Shown here: one piece after another, positions 1-6,316 of the stretch
Layout of the letters: each line of letters begins with the position of its first letter
Position numbering within the stretch: the first letter of the stretch is position 1
Source: Porphyromonadaceae bacterium UBA4277
GTDB taxonomy: Bacteria; Bacteroidota; Bacteroidia; Bacteroidales; Muribaculaceae
NCBI GenBank assembly: GCA_002395965.1
Contig: DGVT01000058.1
Span: 24,709 to 41,108 of the forward strand
DNA: 16,400 bases
Direction of reading: 5' to 3'
Notes under the pieces: generated by a model
The model's input: only the letters and a program-made list of their open reading frames with translations
What the model was told of the DNA's origin: nothing
Database searches by the model: none
Made by a program: the position numbers and the translations under genes

Positions 1-45
1 CTTGTTTACTCGTTTACTTGTTTACTAAAGAAAACTCGTTTACTT
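1..45 (-). repeat. Octamer tandem repeat (RAGTAAAC type) overlapping a stop codon
   Basis: Read on the minus strand, the bases after and including the stop codon are AAGTAAAC, a short interruption, then AGTAAAC, AAGTAAAC, GAGTAAAC and AAG. The TAA stop of the dockerin gene is the TAA inside the first AAGTAAAC (38-45). Related copies lie at 6298-6316, 10621-10656 and 10721-10744. The array may continue past the window edge. Confidence 0.75.
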
Positions 46-1485
46 TCTTAGAATAACATTGATAACGGCATTCACATCGTCCACATCCACGATGCCGCTG
101 CCATCGATATCGGCATTGCCGGCATAGTCAGAAGACATTTTTGTGCCCAGAATGACGTTAATGATAGCGTTCACATCGTCAACGTCAACCATTCCGTCGG
201 CATTCACATCGCCACTCACCCGAGTTACAAGGATGAAGCTTGCCGGATTCGAAGCACTGATGTGAATGTCGTCGGCACCTATTTCGATGGTTGCCCCAGC
301 CGAATTTTGAGCATAATCGGTGACTCGCAGAGCTTTTGCACCCAGCACTGCGAGCACCCGGTCGCAAGCCTGTTTGGCATCGACATAGAGTGCTTGCCGG
401 CCGTCTATTATGCCGCGATACACGAGCAAGTCGGCATCATTAACCAGAGGCATCGCCCAGGTGTAGATGCCATGCCAACGCAGCGTGTCGCCCTGCTGCA
501 CAGGATAATTGTCGATCAAAACGTGATAGCATTTTCCGGAGCTTCTTGTATAAATTGTGCAGTTTGCACCTATAGCGTAATGAGTACCCAAATCAATGGG
601 GCGCATCCACGACGACTGGCACCACCCGCCGGCATTGTGCTCGATAAAACGGCTGAAATTAGGATAATCGGCTTTATAGAACTTAGGGGCTGATGCTACA
701 AACGATGCATAGGCACCACCCGGTGTCATTATCGAATCCTCGCCATTAAACATCGATTGCATTCCATAATATCGGCTCACTGCGACGCTTTTTACATAGG
801 CATGCTCTACATCCACGGCAATGTTGCCTCCTTCCACATTATAGGTCACAAATTCGCCGATAAGTGGCGACGACAGCACGGCGTCACCCTCGCCGGGCTC
901 CACAAGCGGGTCGAAGAGCGTGTTCCACACCTTGACTCGTACTTGCCTGCCATAGGCTATGGTGTTCAGCGGGATGTCATTGCCATCGAGGCTTATGGCT
1001 ACCGAGTCGCAGGTGGCGGTGCGAATATCAACGTAACTCCCTTTTCCGGGATTGCCATTCTCATCGGCAGTGCACCAGCGGTGGTTGCCACCCACAAAGT
1101 CGCCATAGCCTTGAATAGCGACAGGGCCGATATTGTCGCTACCGGTGGAGTTGAGCCATGTGATAGCCGGGGAGGAAAAGCCATTGAGGTTGCTGGTGTC
1201 GTAGCTCACCTGTCTTGCTCCCACACGAAAGAATGTGAACAACTCATTGTTCATGCATCGCTTGAACCAATAGCACATCTCGGTGCCGTTGCCATCGTTG
1301 GCAGCGATGAAGAGGTTTGCCCCATCAAATTTTGCACACAGCGGCGGAGCGTCGTTACCGAATTGGTTAGATGCCATAGGGCCGATTGTGTGATTTGCAC
1401 CGGCGAGCACCGAACCGCTGTTTCCCATCATCAGCAATACTACTGCCGCGAGCCGTACTACCCGGCCATAAAACGATATCTTCAT
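40..1485 (-). CDS. Secreted protein of unknown function with C-terminal type I dockerin-like domain
   Basis: The 481-residue product starts with a signal peptide: basic MKISFYGRVVR, a hydrophobic stretch to about residue 28, and a likely cut near VLAGA. Residues about 30-423 form a Cys- and Trp-containing extracellular region that I do not recognise. Residues about 424-481 are two dockerin-type half repeats with calcium loops DVNADGMVDVDD and DIDGSGIVDVDD, each followed by a VNAxINVIL helix. In known systems such modules bind cohesins; no cohesin is encoded here, so the partner is unknown. The product is probably exported and attached to, or displayed in, a surface complex. The stop codon lies inside an octamer repeat (1-45). 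I see no good promoter box in the 50 bases before the start, so transcription may come from the promoter at 1844-1875 through the structured RNA. The reading frame and dockerin are clear; the function is not. Confidence 0.85.
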   Translation of the reverse strand: MKISFYGRVVRLAAVVLLMMGNSGSVLAGANHTIGPMASNQFGNDAPPLCAKFDGANLFIAANDGNGTEMCYWFKRCMNNELFTFFRVGARQVSYDTSNLNGFSSPAITWLNSTGSDNIGPVAIQGYGDFVGGNHRWCTADENGNPGKGSYVDIRTATCDSVAISLDGNDIPLNTIAYGRQVRVKVWNTLFDPLVEPGEGDAVLSSPLIGEFVTYNVEGGNIAVDVEHAYVKSVAVSRYYGMQSMFNGEDSIMTPGGAYASFVASAPKFYKADYPNFSRFIEHNAGGWCQSSWMRPIDLGTHYAIGANCTIYTRSSGKCYHVLIDNYPVQQGDTLRWHGIYTWAMPLVNDADLLVYRGIIDGRQALYVDAKQACDRVLAVLGAKALRVTDYAQNSAGATIEIGADDIHISASNPASFILVTRVSGDVNADGMVDVDDVNAIINVILGTKMSSDYAGNADIDGSGIVDVDDVNAVINVILRK

Positions 1486-1536
1486 TGAAGCGTAGATTTT
1501 ACGTCCTCAGGCTCCCGGCGAGGGTATTAAACTTTC

Positions 1537-1841
1537 TATAAAACGAAAAGCGTGAGAGCCCATATTGTGCTCGTCTCGCTTCTCAAAGGCCTAGCTACTT
1601 GCCTCAACAGTAAAGACGAGCAACTATAGACCCCACGCCGATATGTACAATCCTCCCCCACTCCGCCCTTGCAGGCGTGGGACAGGTGTAATACACACCT
1701 CGTGAGCATCTATTGTTGCCTTGCCTTTGACTGTTGCTCTAAAGAGTAGCTAGTTCTTGAGAAGCCAAAGAACAAAGCGCCAATAAACGCTTTTCAGTTA
1801 TGTCATCGGGGCAGTGACCGCTGCCACTCTTCCCGAATCGC
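1537..1841 (-). ncRNA. Highly structured RNA of unknown family (independent ncRNA or long 5' leader)
   Basis: No gene is visible here, but nested inverted repeats run through the region. 1545-1553 pairs with 1787-1795 (9 bp). 1579-1599 pairs with 1745-1764 with a few mismatches and one bulge. 1605-1611 pairs with 1730-1736. 1620-1630 pairs with 1709-1719 (10 of 11). Inside this long stem are two hairpins: CCCACGCC/GGCGTGGG (1632-1639 with 1674-1681) and AGGTGT/ACACCT (1684-1689 with 1695-1700). A further hairpin, GGCAG/CTGCC, lies near the 5' end (about 1811-1825). The minus strand is chosen because a strong promoter ends at 1844 and predicts a start near 1841. After the outer stem the minus strand reads GTTTT, a weak possible end. 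A long stem with internal openings recalls 6S RNA, but I see no diagnostic 6S sequence, and the branched centre differs from the classic rod. RNase P, tmRNA and SRP RNA signatures are absent. Confidence 0.6.
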
Positions 1842-1843
1842 CA

Positions 1844-1875
1844 CAAAATTAATCATTTTTCTACAGTCCTACAAA
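1844..1875 (-). promoter_or_regulatory. Bacteroidales sigma-ABfr-type promoter for the structured RNA
   Basis: On the minus strand TTTG (1872-1875) is followed after 20 bases by TAATTTTG (1844-1851), matching the TTTG-N19-TAnnTTTG pattern of Bacteroides primary-sigma promoters within one base of spacing. The predicted start is near 1841, which becomes GGCGATTC at the RNA 5' end. This decides the strand of the structured RNA. Confidence 0.75.
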
Positions 1876-1987
1876 ATTCCTGCCATTTTCAATAAAAATT
1901 GATTTCACTTAAAAATTCCCCAGAAGCATACTTGACGAATACAGGAGGACTAAACACCCAGTTCAAGGCGCATGTTACCGGCACAAA

Positions 1988-2069
1988 CGTTTATCACAAT
2001 AACCGATTACTGCCACGAATCGTTTACCGCAGTAACCGATTATCGCAATAAATCGTTTACCGCAATAAC
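1988..2069. repeat. Five-unit 16/17-bp tandem array (33-bp composite period)
   Basis: Units begin at 1988, 2004, 2021, 2037 and 2054, alternating 16 and 17 bases. The odd units resemble CGTTTACCGCAATAAC and the even units CGATTATCGCAATAAAT. Each unit keeps a core of the form TTAYYGCAATAA with changes, and its ends (CGATT...AATCG) are partly dyad-symmetric. The array lies about 115 bp upstream of the -33 box of the structured-RNA promoter and about 270 bp upstream of the EamA gene. Iteron-like operator sites are one possibility; a decaying satellite is another. Confidence 0.7.
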
Positions 2070-2322
2070 CTTTTTAGAGTAAGACAATTACTTTTATTAT
2101 ATGTAAGCACTACAGAATCAAGTCGCCGTAGCTCTGCTCCTTCCCTAAATTATGGGAGGTGATCCAACGGGGCGGAGGAGTGCACGGTGCCGCCATTTGC
2201 GTGAACCACACTCCCCCTTGACCCGTGACATACTCCCCGCAGCCCAATACAACTATAATCTTGTTACCTGCGTGATCCTAATTTTACCTGACACTATTAA
2301 TTCTTAATAAGAAAATTATTGC
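2070..2322. other. Gene-free spacer with two stem-loops
   Basis: No convincing reading frame is present. A hairpin pairs CCTTCCC (2139-2145) with GGGAGG (2154-2159). A larger interrupted stem pairs ACGGG (2167-2171) with CCCGT (2222-2226), and inside it AGGAGTG (2176-2182) with CACTCCCCCT (2209-2218). These could be remnants of a mobile element or part of a second RNA; I cannot decide. Confidence 0.4.
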
Positions 2323-2330
2323 TAATTTCG
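2323..2330 (+). promoter_or_regulatory. Weak -7 box upstream of the EamA transporter
   Basis: TAATTTCG differs from TAnnTTTG at one position and lies 11 bases before the ATG at 2342. There is no clear TTTG at -33. If real, the leader is only about 9 nt to the first ATG, or 18 nt to the second ATG at 2351. Confidence 0.35.
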
Positions 2331-2341
2331 CAGACAAATTA

Positions 2342-3241
2342 ATGCTTAGAATGAAAACATCCGGAAATTTCAAATATCATCTGCTTGCCATAGCCACAGT
2401 GTTTGTGTGGGGCATTTCCTACCCCAACACGCGCATCCTGCTCGATGCCGGCGTGTCGCCAACCGAGATCTATGTGTATCGTTTCATCATAGGCTACATC
2501 GGGCTGCTTGCCTGCTCGCGCTTCATGGTTAAGATGTGTCCGTGGCGCGACGAGGCACTGATGTTTTTGTTAGGCCTGACAGGTGGCACAGGCTACTTCA
2601 TCCTGCAAAACGTGGCTCTCGACATGACACTGGTGAGCAACGTTGCTGTGCTGGTTGACACCACGCCGCTGTTCACGATGATGCTTGCAGCCATCGTGCT
2701 GAGCGACGAGCACTTCACATGGAACAAGGTGGCTGGCTCGATAGTGGCATTTGCCGGCGTGGCAATGCTGTCGTTCCGCCACGGCTTTGTGTGGGGCGAC
2801 GGGCTCATGGGCGACGCCCTTGCCATAGGCGCCGCCATCATGTGGGCTATCTATTCCATCATTCTCAAGGGGCTTAACAATCGCTACCCCACGCTGCTCA
2901 TCACCCGCAAGACATTCTTCTACGGAGTGATAACGTCGCTACCCATCATGCTCGCGCAAGGCGACCTCACACCCGTTTCCACCCTGCTCACGCCGGTGGT
3001 GGCAGGCAACATCCTGTTCCTGGCACTTGCATGCTCAATGGCGGCGTTCTTTGCCTGGGGGCGCGTGACAAAAGCCTTAGGGCCCACCACTGCCAACAAC
3101 TACATCTACCTGGGGCCCATCATCTCGATGGCAGTGGCGGCAATCGTACTTAACGAACGCGTGGGCACGCTGGGGCTGATAGGATGCTTCGTGATTCTTG
3201 CCGGCCTGATTATTGCCGAGCGTCGAGGCGCAGCTGTGTAG
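2342..3241 (+). CDS. EamA/DMT-family inner-membrane transporter
   Basis: The 299-residue protein is built almost wholly of hydrophobic helices, about ten membrane segments, in two EamA halves (roughly residues 12-137 and 150-292). Diagnostic stretches are the N-terminal FVWGISYPNTR, the ALDMTLVSNVAVLVDTTPLF segment near residue 100 and the C-terminal half with GPTTANNYIYLGPIISM. Length and layout match drug/metabolite transporters such as RhaT/YdcZ-like exporters of metabolites or amino acids. The substrate cannot be read from sequence. Two in-frame ATGs exist (2342 and 2351); MKTSGNF at 2351 is a reasonable alternative start. Its last 32 bases overlap, in antisense, the 3' end of the hexosaminidase gene. 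It appears to be a single-gene transcript. Confidence 0.92.
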   Translation: MLRMKTSGNFKYHLLAIATVFVWGISYPNTRILLDAGVSPTEIYVYRFIIGYIGLLACSRFMVKMCPWRDEALMFLLGLTGGTGYFILQNVALDMTLVSNVAVLVDTTPLFTMMLAAIVLSDEHFTWNKVAGSIVAFAGVAMLSFRHGFVWGDGLMGDALAIGAAIMWAIYSIILKGLNNRYPTLLITRKTFFYGVITSLPIMLAQGDLTPVSTLLTPVVAGNILFLALACSMAAFFAWGRVTKALGPTTANNYIYLGPIISMAVAAIVLNERVGTLGLIGCFVILAGLIIAERRGAAV

Positions 3242-5723
3242 TGACGCTTTCCTTACCTAAGTAATAGGCTCGCGCCTTGATGAGCTTCGCTGTTGCAGGA
3301 ATAGCCACCGGTGCACTCCACAGCGGCGAGTGCTGGTTGGGCTCACTGCCGTCGAGGGTGTAGCGCACGGCCACACCGGGGTATTGCGTGTTAACATGCA
3401 TCTTTCCGTTTTCAACCTTGATGCCCGGCTGACCGATGCGGAAGTTATAGCCGCGACGGTTGAGAAGCGGCAGTTCACGCGTGCCGATTTTCAGGTTATA
3501 CTGGTGGCGTTCGCTTTCATAGGCCGTGACATTGGCAAGGTTTGATGCCCAGTCGGGCTGGGCGTTCCAGCCGCGCTCCACCACACCAAACATTTTGGGC
3601 AACGCGAGGTATTGCACCTGGTCGAAGTTGCGAATTGTCTCGGCCCAGAGCTGAGCCTGAACGCCGATGATGTTCTCTTTCCTGTCTAAGGCCGGTTTTC
3701 CCAAGCCGTTAGCAGCCACGTCGATAGCTGTGCCGTCGATTTGCGTGCGAGCACTGGCATACACATTCCACGGCAATGCGCTCCAGGCATCCAGCTCGTC
3801 AACCTTGCCACCCCAGTGCAGTCCCTGCTCATAGGGGTGCCAGTTATAGCCCATGTCCATGTAGAAGTTGGTCACATTCGACAGAATTACCGGGTAGCCA
3901 TCATTGGCTATGGTATAGGGCACCACATCGCGACTGCCCACTGTGCTCCAGGCATTCACACCGGCTATGTTTGGTGCCACCTCGTGCTTGAAGGCCTCGC
4001 TGCGATTGAGGGCGACCTCTTGCCATCCTTCGAATTTTATGCCTCTTTTGGTCAGGATGTCGTTCATTCGGCGCAGATAATATTCGTTCACGCCATGAGC
4101 ATCATTGATGCCCTCACGCTGCATGAGCGCCTGCACTGCCGGCGATGCACTCCAGGCCGCCATTGCCACCTCATCGCCACCCAAGTGCACGACATCGAGC
4201 TTCAGCCCTGCTTCGCGGTACATTGCGGCCAGTTCGTCAATCACCTTACCCATGAAACGGTACACACCTTCGCTCGCCACGTTGAGCACATTGTCGTGAT
4301 AGCTTTGCGCCGAGGTGTACTGCGAAGTGTTATGGTCGTCCCAGAGCACAAACTCGTCGGCCAAGGCACGATCTACGGCAGCATACTTTGCCTGACGGTT
4401 GCGCATGGCCACGATAGCGGCGCGAGCATGTCCGGGAGTCTCAATCTCAGGAATTACCTTCACGCCACGCAGGGCTGCATATCGCAACAGCTCCACAAAC
4501 TGGCTGCGCGTGACAAAGCCGTTGGCACTCTGCGCAGGGTCGTCGGGGTTGCCGTTTCCGTCGAAGATTTGCGCTAAATAGCCGCTCTCGGTGAGCGTGC
4601 ACCCGCGACGCGAGGCCACCTCGGTGAGCTCGGGAAGTCCGGGAATTTCCAGTCGCCAGCCCTCATCGTCGGTGAAATGAAACTGGAAACGATTGATTTT
4701 GTAATATGACAAAAGGTCGATGAAACGCTTCAGGTGGTCAAACGACTGGAAGTTGCGAGCCACATCGAGCATGAAGCCACGATAGTGCAGGTCGGGCCAG
4801 TCCGCCACATGAGCGTTCTGCAAGTGGCGGTCCTTACTATGGTCGATGGCGGCCATGAGCGTCTTTATGCCGTTGCGCGCACCCTCGGCACCGGCAGCCT
4901 CAATGCGTATGTTGCCATCGGCCACATCGAGCGTGTAATATTCCTTATTATCGTTTAGACGCGGCTTCACGGCAACCGAAATCTTGGTTTTAGGTCCCGA
5001 CGTGCAATAGATGCCACGCGACTTCAGCTCGGCAATGAGAAATTTCTTCAGCTGGCGCAGATCCTTGTCCCATGGCTTCCACCATGCGCCGCAACTCACG
5101 CTCACCAGGCTGCCAAGGCTCGTGAAACCGGCGTGCACTTCCACATGTTTAGGCGTGGGAAAGATGTCGTAGTCGTTGCCGGTGTAGGCATCGCCTATGT
5201 TATTGATGCGCTCGTTGTATTGCCACATGTGTTCACCGTCGGGATAGGGCACTCCACTGCGCCACTGGCCGGGCTCGTCGAGCAGGTTATACTGCATGTC
5301 GATAGGCTGCGGATGGGTGAGGTCGCCGTTAAGCACTATGTGGGCTCCTTGCGGACGATAGCAATAATTCACCATCGTGCCACGCATGAGCACATCCACC
5401 ACTATCGAGTCGCCGGCGGCCAGAGGGCGGTAGCGGTCGTTGGGGGTGATGCAATAATAGGTGGTTGACACCTCTTTTATATCAACAGGGCAGTCGGCAG
5501 GCAGCTTCACCGTGCGCGAAAACTGGTTGAAAAACAACTGCCACTCACGGTCGAGCACTGAGCCCGATGTGTTGGTTATCACAAAGCGCGAGCTGTACCA
5601 ACCCGGCTCGGCATCGTTCTGCCCCATCTCCCAGCGCATGCTCACCGGCGACTGCGCCGCGGCCCACACATCAACCAACAGCATTGCCACAGCACACAGC
5701 ACCAATCTAACTGACTTTATCAT
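3210..5723 (-). CDS. Secreted beta-N-acetylhexosaminidase, GH20, chitobiase type
   Basis: The 837-residue enzyme should cleave terminal GlcNAc/GalNAc from glycans or chitooligosaccharides by substrate-assisted catalysis. A signal peptide covers residues 1 to about 24 (cut near AAAQ), with no lipobox. Residues about 25-150 resemble the CHB_HEX carbohydrate-binding domain. About 185-300 is the GH20b alpha/beta domain. The TIM barrel starts near 313 with FHFTDDEGWR (349-357), PEIETPGHA (425-433) and the catalytic pair Asp517-Glu518 in HLGGDEV. Trp567 and WAE (693-695) fit the substrate pocket. Residues about 765-830 form a C-terminal chitobiase/Fn3-associated domain with VRYTLDGSEPNQHSP. All key residues are intact. 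It likely acts in the periplasm or on the cell surface on host or dietary glycans. The gene has its own -7 box, so it need not be cotranscribed with the small gene 44 bp upstream. Confidence 0.95.
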   Translation of the reverse strand: MIKSVRLVLCAVAMLLVDVWAAAQSPVSMRWEMGQNDAEPGWYSSRFVITNTSGSVLDREWQLFFNQFSRTVKLPADCPVDIKEVSTTYYCITPNDRYRPLAAGDSIVVDVLMRGTMVNYCYRPQGAHIVLNGDLTHPQPIDMQYNLLDEPGQWRSGVPYPDGEHMWQYNERINNIGDAYTGNDYDIFPTPKHVEVHAGFTSLGSLVSVSCGAWWKPWDKDLRQLKKFLIAELKSRGIYCTSGPKTKISVAVKPRLNDNKEYYTLDVADGNIRIEAAGAEGARNGIKTLMAAIDHSKDRHLQNAHVADWPDLHYRGFMLDVARNFQSFDHLKRFIDLLSYYKINRFQFHFTDDEGWRLEIPGLPELTEVASRRGCTLTESGYLAQIFDGNGNPDDPAQSANGFVTRSQFVELLRYAALRGVKVIPEIETPGHARAAIVAMRNRQAKYAAVDRALADEFVLWDDHNTSQYTSAQSYHDNVLNVASEGVYRFMGKVIDELAAMYREAGLKLDVVHLGGDEVAMAAWSASPAVQALMQREGINDAHGVNEYYLRRMNDILTKRGIKFEGWQEVALNRSEAFKHEVAPNIAGVNAWSTVGSRDVVPYTIANDGYPVILSNVTNFYMDMGYNWHPYEQGLHWGGKVDELDAWSALPWNVYASARTQIDGTAIDVAANGLGKPALDRKENIIGVQAQLWAETIRNFDQVQYLALPKMFGVVERGWNAQPDWASNLANVTAYESERHQYNLKIGTRELPLLNRRGYNFRIGQPGIKVENGKMHVNTQYPGVAVRYTLDGSEPNQHSPLWSAPVAIPATAKLIKARAYYLGKESVTTQLRLDARQ

Positions 5724-5733
5724 ATACCTATTG

Positions 5734-5741
5734 CAAAATTA
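5734..5741 (-). promoter_or_regulatory. -7 box of the GH20 gene; very short leader
   Basis: TAATTTTG on the minus strand matches TAnnTTTG and ends 10 bases before the ATG at 5723, predicting a leader of about 7 nt. No clear TTTG lies 19-20 bases upstream, so the -33 element is weak or absent. Confidence 0.5.
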
Positions 5742-5767
5742 CATATATTAAGCTACTGCCACGATAA

Positions 5768-6079
5768 TCACATCTGCTTCAGGAATTCGGCCGCCACTTC
5801 AAGCAGTCGGATATTGAGCTGGCGGCTGTCGTCGAGCACATTCCATATACCATCCTCGCTGAGCACGCCACGGCTGAGATCGGCTGGGAGTTCACCAGCA
5901 TCGTCGGCATCGCGATCACTAAACCAGTCCTCACTGCCTAAGTATTCGTTCAACTCACGCACGGCAGGCAACACTTCGGCATACTTCTCGATTGCTACCG
6001 ACAGTTCAATTATCGCTTGCGAGGCATCTGTCAGATTAGCCTCCATCTTACTAATTCTTTCAATCTGCTCCATAATCAT
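5768..6079 (-). CDS. Small DUF4298-like cytosolic protein
   Basis: The 103-residue protein has no signal peptide or membrane segment. Residues 1-50 are a likely coiled-coil helix (EQIERISKMEANL and on). The second half carries SEDWFSDRDADDAGELPADLSRGVLSEDGIWN, the pattern I associate with the DUF4298 family: a Trp followed by an acidic run, then LPxDLxRGVLSED. No biochemical function is known to me. It is acidic and probably acts in the cytosol. The start at 6079 lies about 11 bases after the predicted transcription start of an excellent promoter; the second Met (MEQ) two codons in is an alternative start. The GH20 gene begins 44 bp downstream with its own -7 box. Confidence 0.8.
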   Translation of the reverse strand: MIMEQIERISKMEANLTDASQAIIELSVAIEKYAEVLPAVRELNEYLGSEDWFSDRDADDAGELPADLSRGVLSEDGIWNVLDDSRQLNIRLLEVAAEFLKQM

Positions 6080-6093
6080 AGCATTAATTTTTG

Positions 6094-6124
6094 CAAAAAT
6101 ACAAAAAACTTCTTGAAAAGCAAA
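6094..6124 (-). promoter_or_regulatory. Consensus sigma-ABfr promoter of the DUF4298-like gene
   Basis: On the minus strand TTTG (6121-6124), exactly 19 bases, then TATTTTTG (6094-6101) gives a full match to TTTG-N19-TAnnTTTG. It is the best promoter in the window and places the transcript start near 6091, about 11 bases before the ATG. Confidence 0.8.
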
Positions 6125-6180
6125 AATCTCCTACAAAAACGCAGAACCCGCCCAGCATTTCACGTTGGTAGTTCATTAGG

Positions 6181-6223
6181 GACAGCCCCCATTGAACACA
6201 ATGCCGGTTCAATGAGGGCTGTC
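6181..6223. terminator. Strong 17-bp hairpin, possible bidirectional terminator
   Basis: Arms 6181-6197 and 6207-6223 are inverted copies beginning GACAGCCC and ending CATTGAAC, with one mismatch and a 9-base loop. It lies between trkH and the divergent end of the DUF4298 upstream region. Neither strand shows a clean U-run after the stem, so it may instead be a REP-like palindrome or an intrinsic barrier. Confidence 0.55.
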
Positions 6224-6242
6224 TCTTGCTCTATTTCATTTG

Positions 6243-6264
6243 GTCCTCCGAGCTCTCGGAGGAC
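6243..6264. terminator. Perfect 10-bp-arm palindrome downstream of trkH
   Basis: Arms GTCCTCCGAG (6243-6252) and CTCGGAGGAC (6255-6264) are perfect inverted copies with two bases between; a 4-base loop is likely in RNA. On the minus strand it is the first hairpin after the trkH stop codon (47 bases downstream), so a role in ending or stabilising the trk transcript is reasonable. There is no U-run. Confidence 0.5.
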
Positions 6265-6297
6265 TCTGAACTCTCAAAGCCTTCAATAGGTAGCCCG

Positions 6298-6316
6298 CTT
6301 GTCTGCTCGTTTACTC
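6298..6316 (-). repeat. Octamer tandem repeat overlapping the trkH stop codon
   Basis: Minus strand: GAGTAAAC (6309-6316), GAGCAGAC (6301-6308), then AAG. The last Glu codon and the TAA stop of trkH are GAG TAA of the first octamer, the same register as at the dockerin gene. Confidence 0.75.

Noticed and set aside
262..1488. Long open frames on the plus strand opposite the dockerin gene (262-693, 757-1488)
   Set aside because: Antisense shadows: the minus-strand protein has a signal peptide and calcium loops, while these translations have no recognisable domain and no promoter box.
1537..1841. Structured RNA as RNase P RNA, tmRNA or SRP RNA
   Set aside because: The conserved RNase P core, the tmRNA tRNA-like ends and the SRP apical-loop sequence are not present on either strand.
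1988..2069. The 33-bp-period array as a CRISPR
   Set aside because: There are no unique spacers between repeats; the units are contiguous and degenerate, and no cas gene is nearby.
2155..2168. GGAGGTGATCCAAC, identical to the complement of the proteobacterial-type 16S rRNA 3' end
   Set aside because: The match stops after 14 bases, surrounding sequence is not rRNA-like, and Bacteroidetes 16S normally ends with a slightly different sequence; most likely chance.
3741..4577. 278-codon open frame opposite the GH20 gene
   Set aside because: The GH20 frame carries all catalytic motifs; the opposite translation is His/Ala/Val-rich without domain features.
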